Source: JBDKVA01 sp039679375
GTDB lineage: Bacteria > Bacillota > Clostridia > Acetivibrionales > DTU013
DNA: 42,439 nucleotides
Reading direction: 5' to 3'
Assembly (NCBI GenBank): GCA_039679375.1
Contig: JBDKVA010000067.1
Location: 1-42,439 of the forward strand
Shown: positions 40,985 to 42,439 of the stretch, piece by piece
Layout: every line of letters begins with the position of its first letter
How positions within the stretch are numbered: the stretch's first letter is position 1
The notes under the pieces: model-generated
The model's database searches: none
What the model saw: the letters and a program-made list of their open reading frames with translations, nothing else
Told to the model about the DNA's origin: nothing
Translations under genes and position numbers: made by a program

Positions 40985-42103
40985 TCATATGTTTTTTACA
41001 AAGCTCCGCCTTCTTTTATGCTGCCTCGAATCGTAGTGTTTCCAGAAGGCTTGAACTTTGAAGTTGTCCTCAAGTTCGGCTCCGCTTTCTACCTTAACTA
41101 TACCGTTTTTGATGCAGGATTTATTTACTTCTGTCATTAAAATTGCATTAATACCTTTGTTCTGAAGATCAGGCCTTACTGCTACCAGATATAAATCCAG
41201 AGAGTCATTCTTTTTAATTGCTTTTAATATATGTACAAAACCAAAGGGAAACAATCTTCCTCCGGCTTTTTGAAATGCTTTGGAGAGTGAAGGCATAGCT
41301 AAACCGAAAGCGGCAATTTTGTTATCCTGATCAAGAATAATCTTGATATATTCGGTGCTTACATAGCTGAAATACTGTTTAATATAGGTATCAATCTGTC
41401 TTTCGGTCATAGGAACCGCTCCCTCAAGATCCTTATAGGTCTCGTTGACCAGTGCAAAAAGCTCTTTGCCATAGGGGAGCAAATCCTTATTCCTTTTTAT
41501 ATCGGCAATCCTCAGCTTTGAACGTTTTAGAACAACCTCACTGATTCTGTCGACTTTTTCAGGTATATCTTGAGGAACCATAAGCTCGTATTCAACCCAG
41601 TCGGTATCCTTTATATACCCTGATTTTTCAAAATGGTCTTTATAATATGGGAAATTGTATAAAGTTGAAATAGTACTCAATTCTTCAAAACCTTCCACCA
41701 ATGTTCCTTCCTTGTCCATTCCGCAAAAACTCAAAGGCCCGCGGACACTGGTCATACCCTTGCCCTGTGCCCAGGATTCAACTGTCTCAAGTAAAGCTCC
41801 TGAGACCTCTTCATCATCTATAAAATCAATCCAACCAAATTTCGCACTTTTTTGTTTCCATATTTCATTGTACTTGTTGTTAATAATGCCCGCTATCCTG
41901 CCTACTATCTCATTATTGCGATAAGCAAGCCAATACCTGGCTTCACAAAATTCAAACGCAGGATTCCTATCCCATCTAAGGGTATTCATTTCATCGCTTC
42001 GCAGCGGCGGCACCCAGTGTGTATCTTTAGAATATAGCTTATATGGAAAACCTACAAAATTCTTCAGTTCTCTGACTGTTTTAACTTCATAAATTTTAAT
42101 CAT
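40985..42103 (-). CDS. GNAT-fold protein of unknown function
   Basis: 372 aa. It starts MIKIYEVKTVRELKNFVGFPYKLYSKDTHWVPPL and has WLAYRNNEIVGRIAGIIN in the first half. The second half has LDLYLVAVRPDLQNKGINAILMTEV, a GNAT acetyl-CoA-type motif with N-K-G-I-N. This matches a clostridial/Bacteroidetes family annotated as GNAT or hypothetical. Substrate unknown. Single-gene unit. Confidence 0.75.
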   Translation of the reverse strand: MIKIYEVKTVRELKNFVGFPYKLYSKDTHWVPPLRSDEMNTLRWDRNPAFEFCEARYWLAYRNNEIVGRIAGIINNKYNEIWKQKSAKFGWIDFIDDEEVSGALLETVESWAQGKGMTSVRGPLSFCGMDKEGTLVEGFEELSTISTLYNFPYYKDHFEKSGYIKDTDWVEYELMVPQDIPEKVDRISEVVLKRSKLRIADIKRNKDLLPYGKELFALVNETYKDLEGAVPMTERQIDTYIKQYFSYVSTEYIKIILDQDNKIAAFGLAMPSLSKAFQKAGGRLFPFGFVHILKAIKKNDSLDLYLVAVRPDLQNKGINAILMTEVNKSCIKNGIVKVESGAELEDNFKVQAFWKHYDSRQHKRRRSFVKNI

Positions 42104-42147
42104 ATGAACAGCTTTCCCTGCATCTCTGCAATCAAACGATTATTTTT

Positions 42148-42174
42148 AATACTATACAAACAATACTATAGTAT
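42148..42174. promoter_or_regulatory. Palindrome/direct-repeat candidate operator upstream of the GNAT-like gene
   Basis: AATACTATA occurs at 42148-42156 and 42162-42170, and 42163-42174 is a perfect 12-bp palindrome (ATACTATAGTAT). It sits 45-71 bp before the leftward start, where a promoter or operator would be. No regulator is identified. Confidence 0.35.
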
Positions 42175-42185
42175 ATTTTGACACT

Positions 42186-42439
42186 TTATTCAATTGATTT
42201 TGTCAAATCTTGTAACTTTTTATTATCTATATTTACATTCAAAGTTCTGTTAGAGTATTTGGAATATATGAAATATATAATAGGCAATATATATAAATAA
42301 AATGCAAAAGGTATGTATCCTGCTGCGCTTACACTCATTGTCGTAGTTGGGACAAGTGCGGCGATATTCCACGGGATAAGTGCAGAAATTAAAATTCCGG
42401 AGTTTTCAATATCTAAAGCAAATTGATAATTATCATTAT
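42186..42439 (-). CDS. NhaC-type Na+/H+ antiporter, C-terminal part
   Basis: The frame is open from the right window edge to TAA (42186-42188). The 5' end lies outside. It reads ...FALDIENSGILISALIPWNIAALVPTT... and ...GYIPFAFYLYILPIIYFIY, matching the NhaC block around SALIPWNT and the last membrane helix. At least two membrane segments are visible. It exports Na+ or organic-acid-linked ions. The exact substrate cannot be judged from this fragment. Confidence 0.8.
   Translation of the reverse strand, partial: NDNYQFALDIENSGILISALIPWNIAALVPTTTMSVSAAGYIPFAFYLYILPIIYFIYSKYSNRTLNVNIDNKKLQDLTKSIE

Overview
This is a low-GC Gram-positive chromosome segment, most likely from an anaerobic, plant-polysaccharide-using member of the Clostridia. 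The evidence is AT-rich coding sequence, strong Shine-Dalgarno sites with several TTG starts, an LplB/LplC-type sugar ABC importer without its own ATPase, a YesN-type membrane AraC regulator and an exported multidomain GxGYxYP protein. The genus cannot be fixed from the window.

Layout. 1-317 is the 3' end of a uroporphyrinogen-decarboxylase-family gene. 371-13197 (minus strand) is a carbohydrate locus: two permeases, a substrate-binding lipoprotein, a cytoplasmic GH31 alpha-xylosidase/alpha-glucosidase, a secreted 1.3-kaa GxGYxYP protein and the AraC regulator. The permease and GxGYxYP promoter regions carry the same ~94-bp element. The lipoprotein and GxGYxYP 5' UTRs share a 19-nt hairpin element. 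13426-32000 (plus strand) is an accessory island of small stand-alone enzymes: acetyltransferases, six methyltransferase domains, FlaR-like P-loop kinases, a NUDIX hydrolase, an APH-like kinase, an RsgA paralogue, a HAD phosphatase, a GrpB-pyrophosphatase-kinase triple fusion, a YdcF protein and a histidyl-tRNA synthetase. It also holds decayed copies of a NUDIX gene, a methyltransferase, a kinase and a TyrZ-type tyrosyl-tRNA synthetase. 32244-34855 is a three-gene ABC-2 exporter of the COG4586/4587/3694 type. 34964-36262 is an AlbA_2/Schlafen-type regulator. 36491-40354 is a K+ module: a truncated KdpD-like kinase, a KdpE-like regulator broken by one in-frame TGA, KtrB and KtrA. 40424-42439 (minus) holds a LURP-one/YxjI-like protein, a GNAT-like protein and the C-terminus of an NhaC antiporter.

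The strongest unusual signal is at 22030-22289, upstream of the histidyl-tRNA synthetase. A consensus-like promoter, a Shine-Dalgarno site and an 18-codon ORF with four consecutive His codons are followed by competing RNA hairpins and a strong intrinsic terminator. This is a ribosome-mediated histidine attenuator, where Firmicutes usually use a T-box. The His codons can themselves pair with the proposed antiterminator strand. A second hairpin-rich, terminator-containing leader (about 14944-15366) precedes the RsgA-GNAT pair and looks like a translation-sensing attenuator. Together with the resistance-like gene content, the island looks like an inducible stress or antibiotic-response gene collection under active turnover. 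That reading is an inference.
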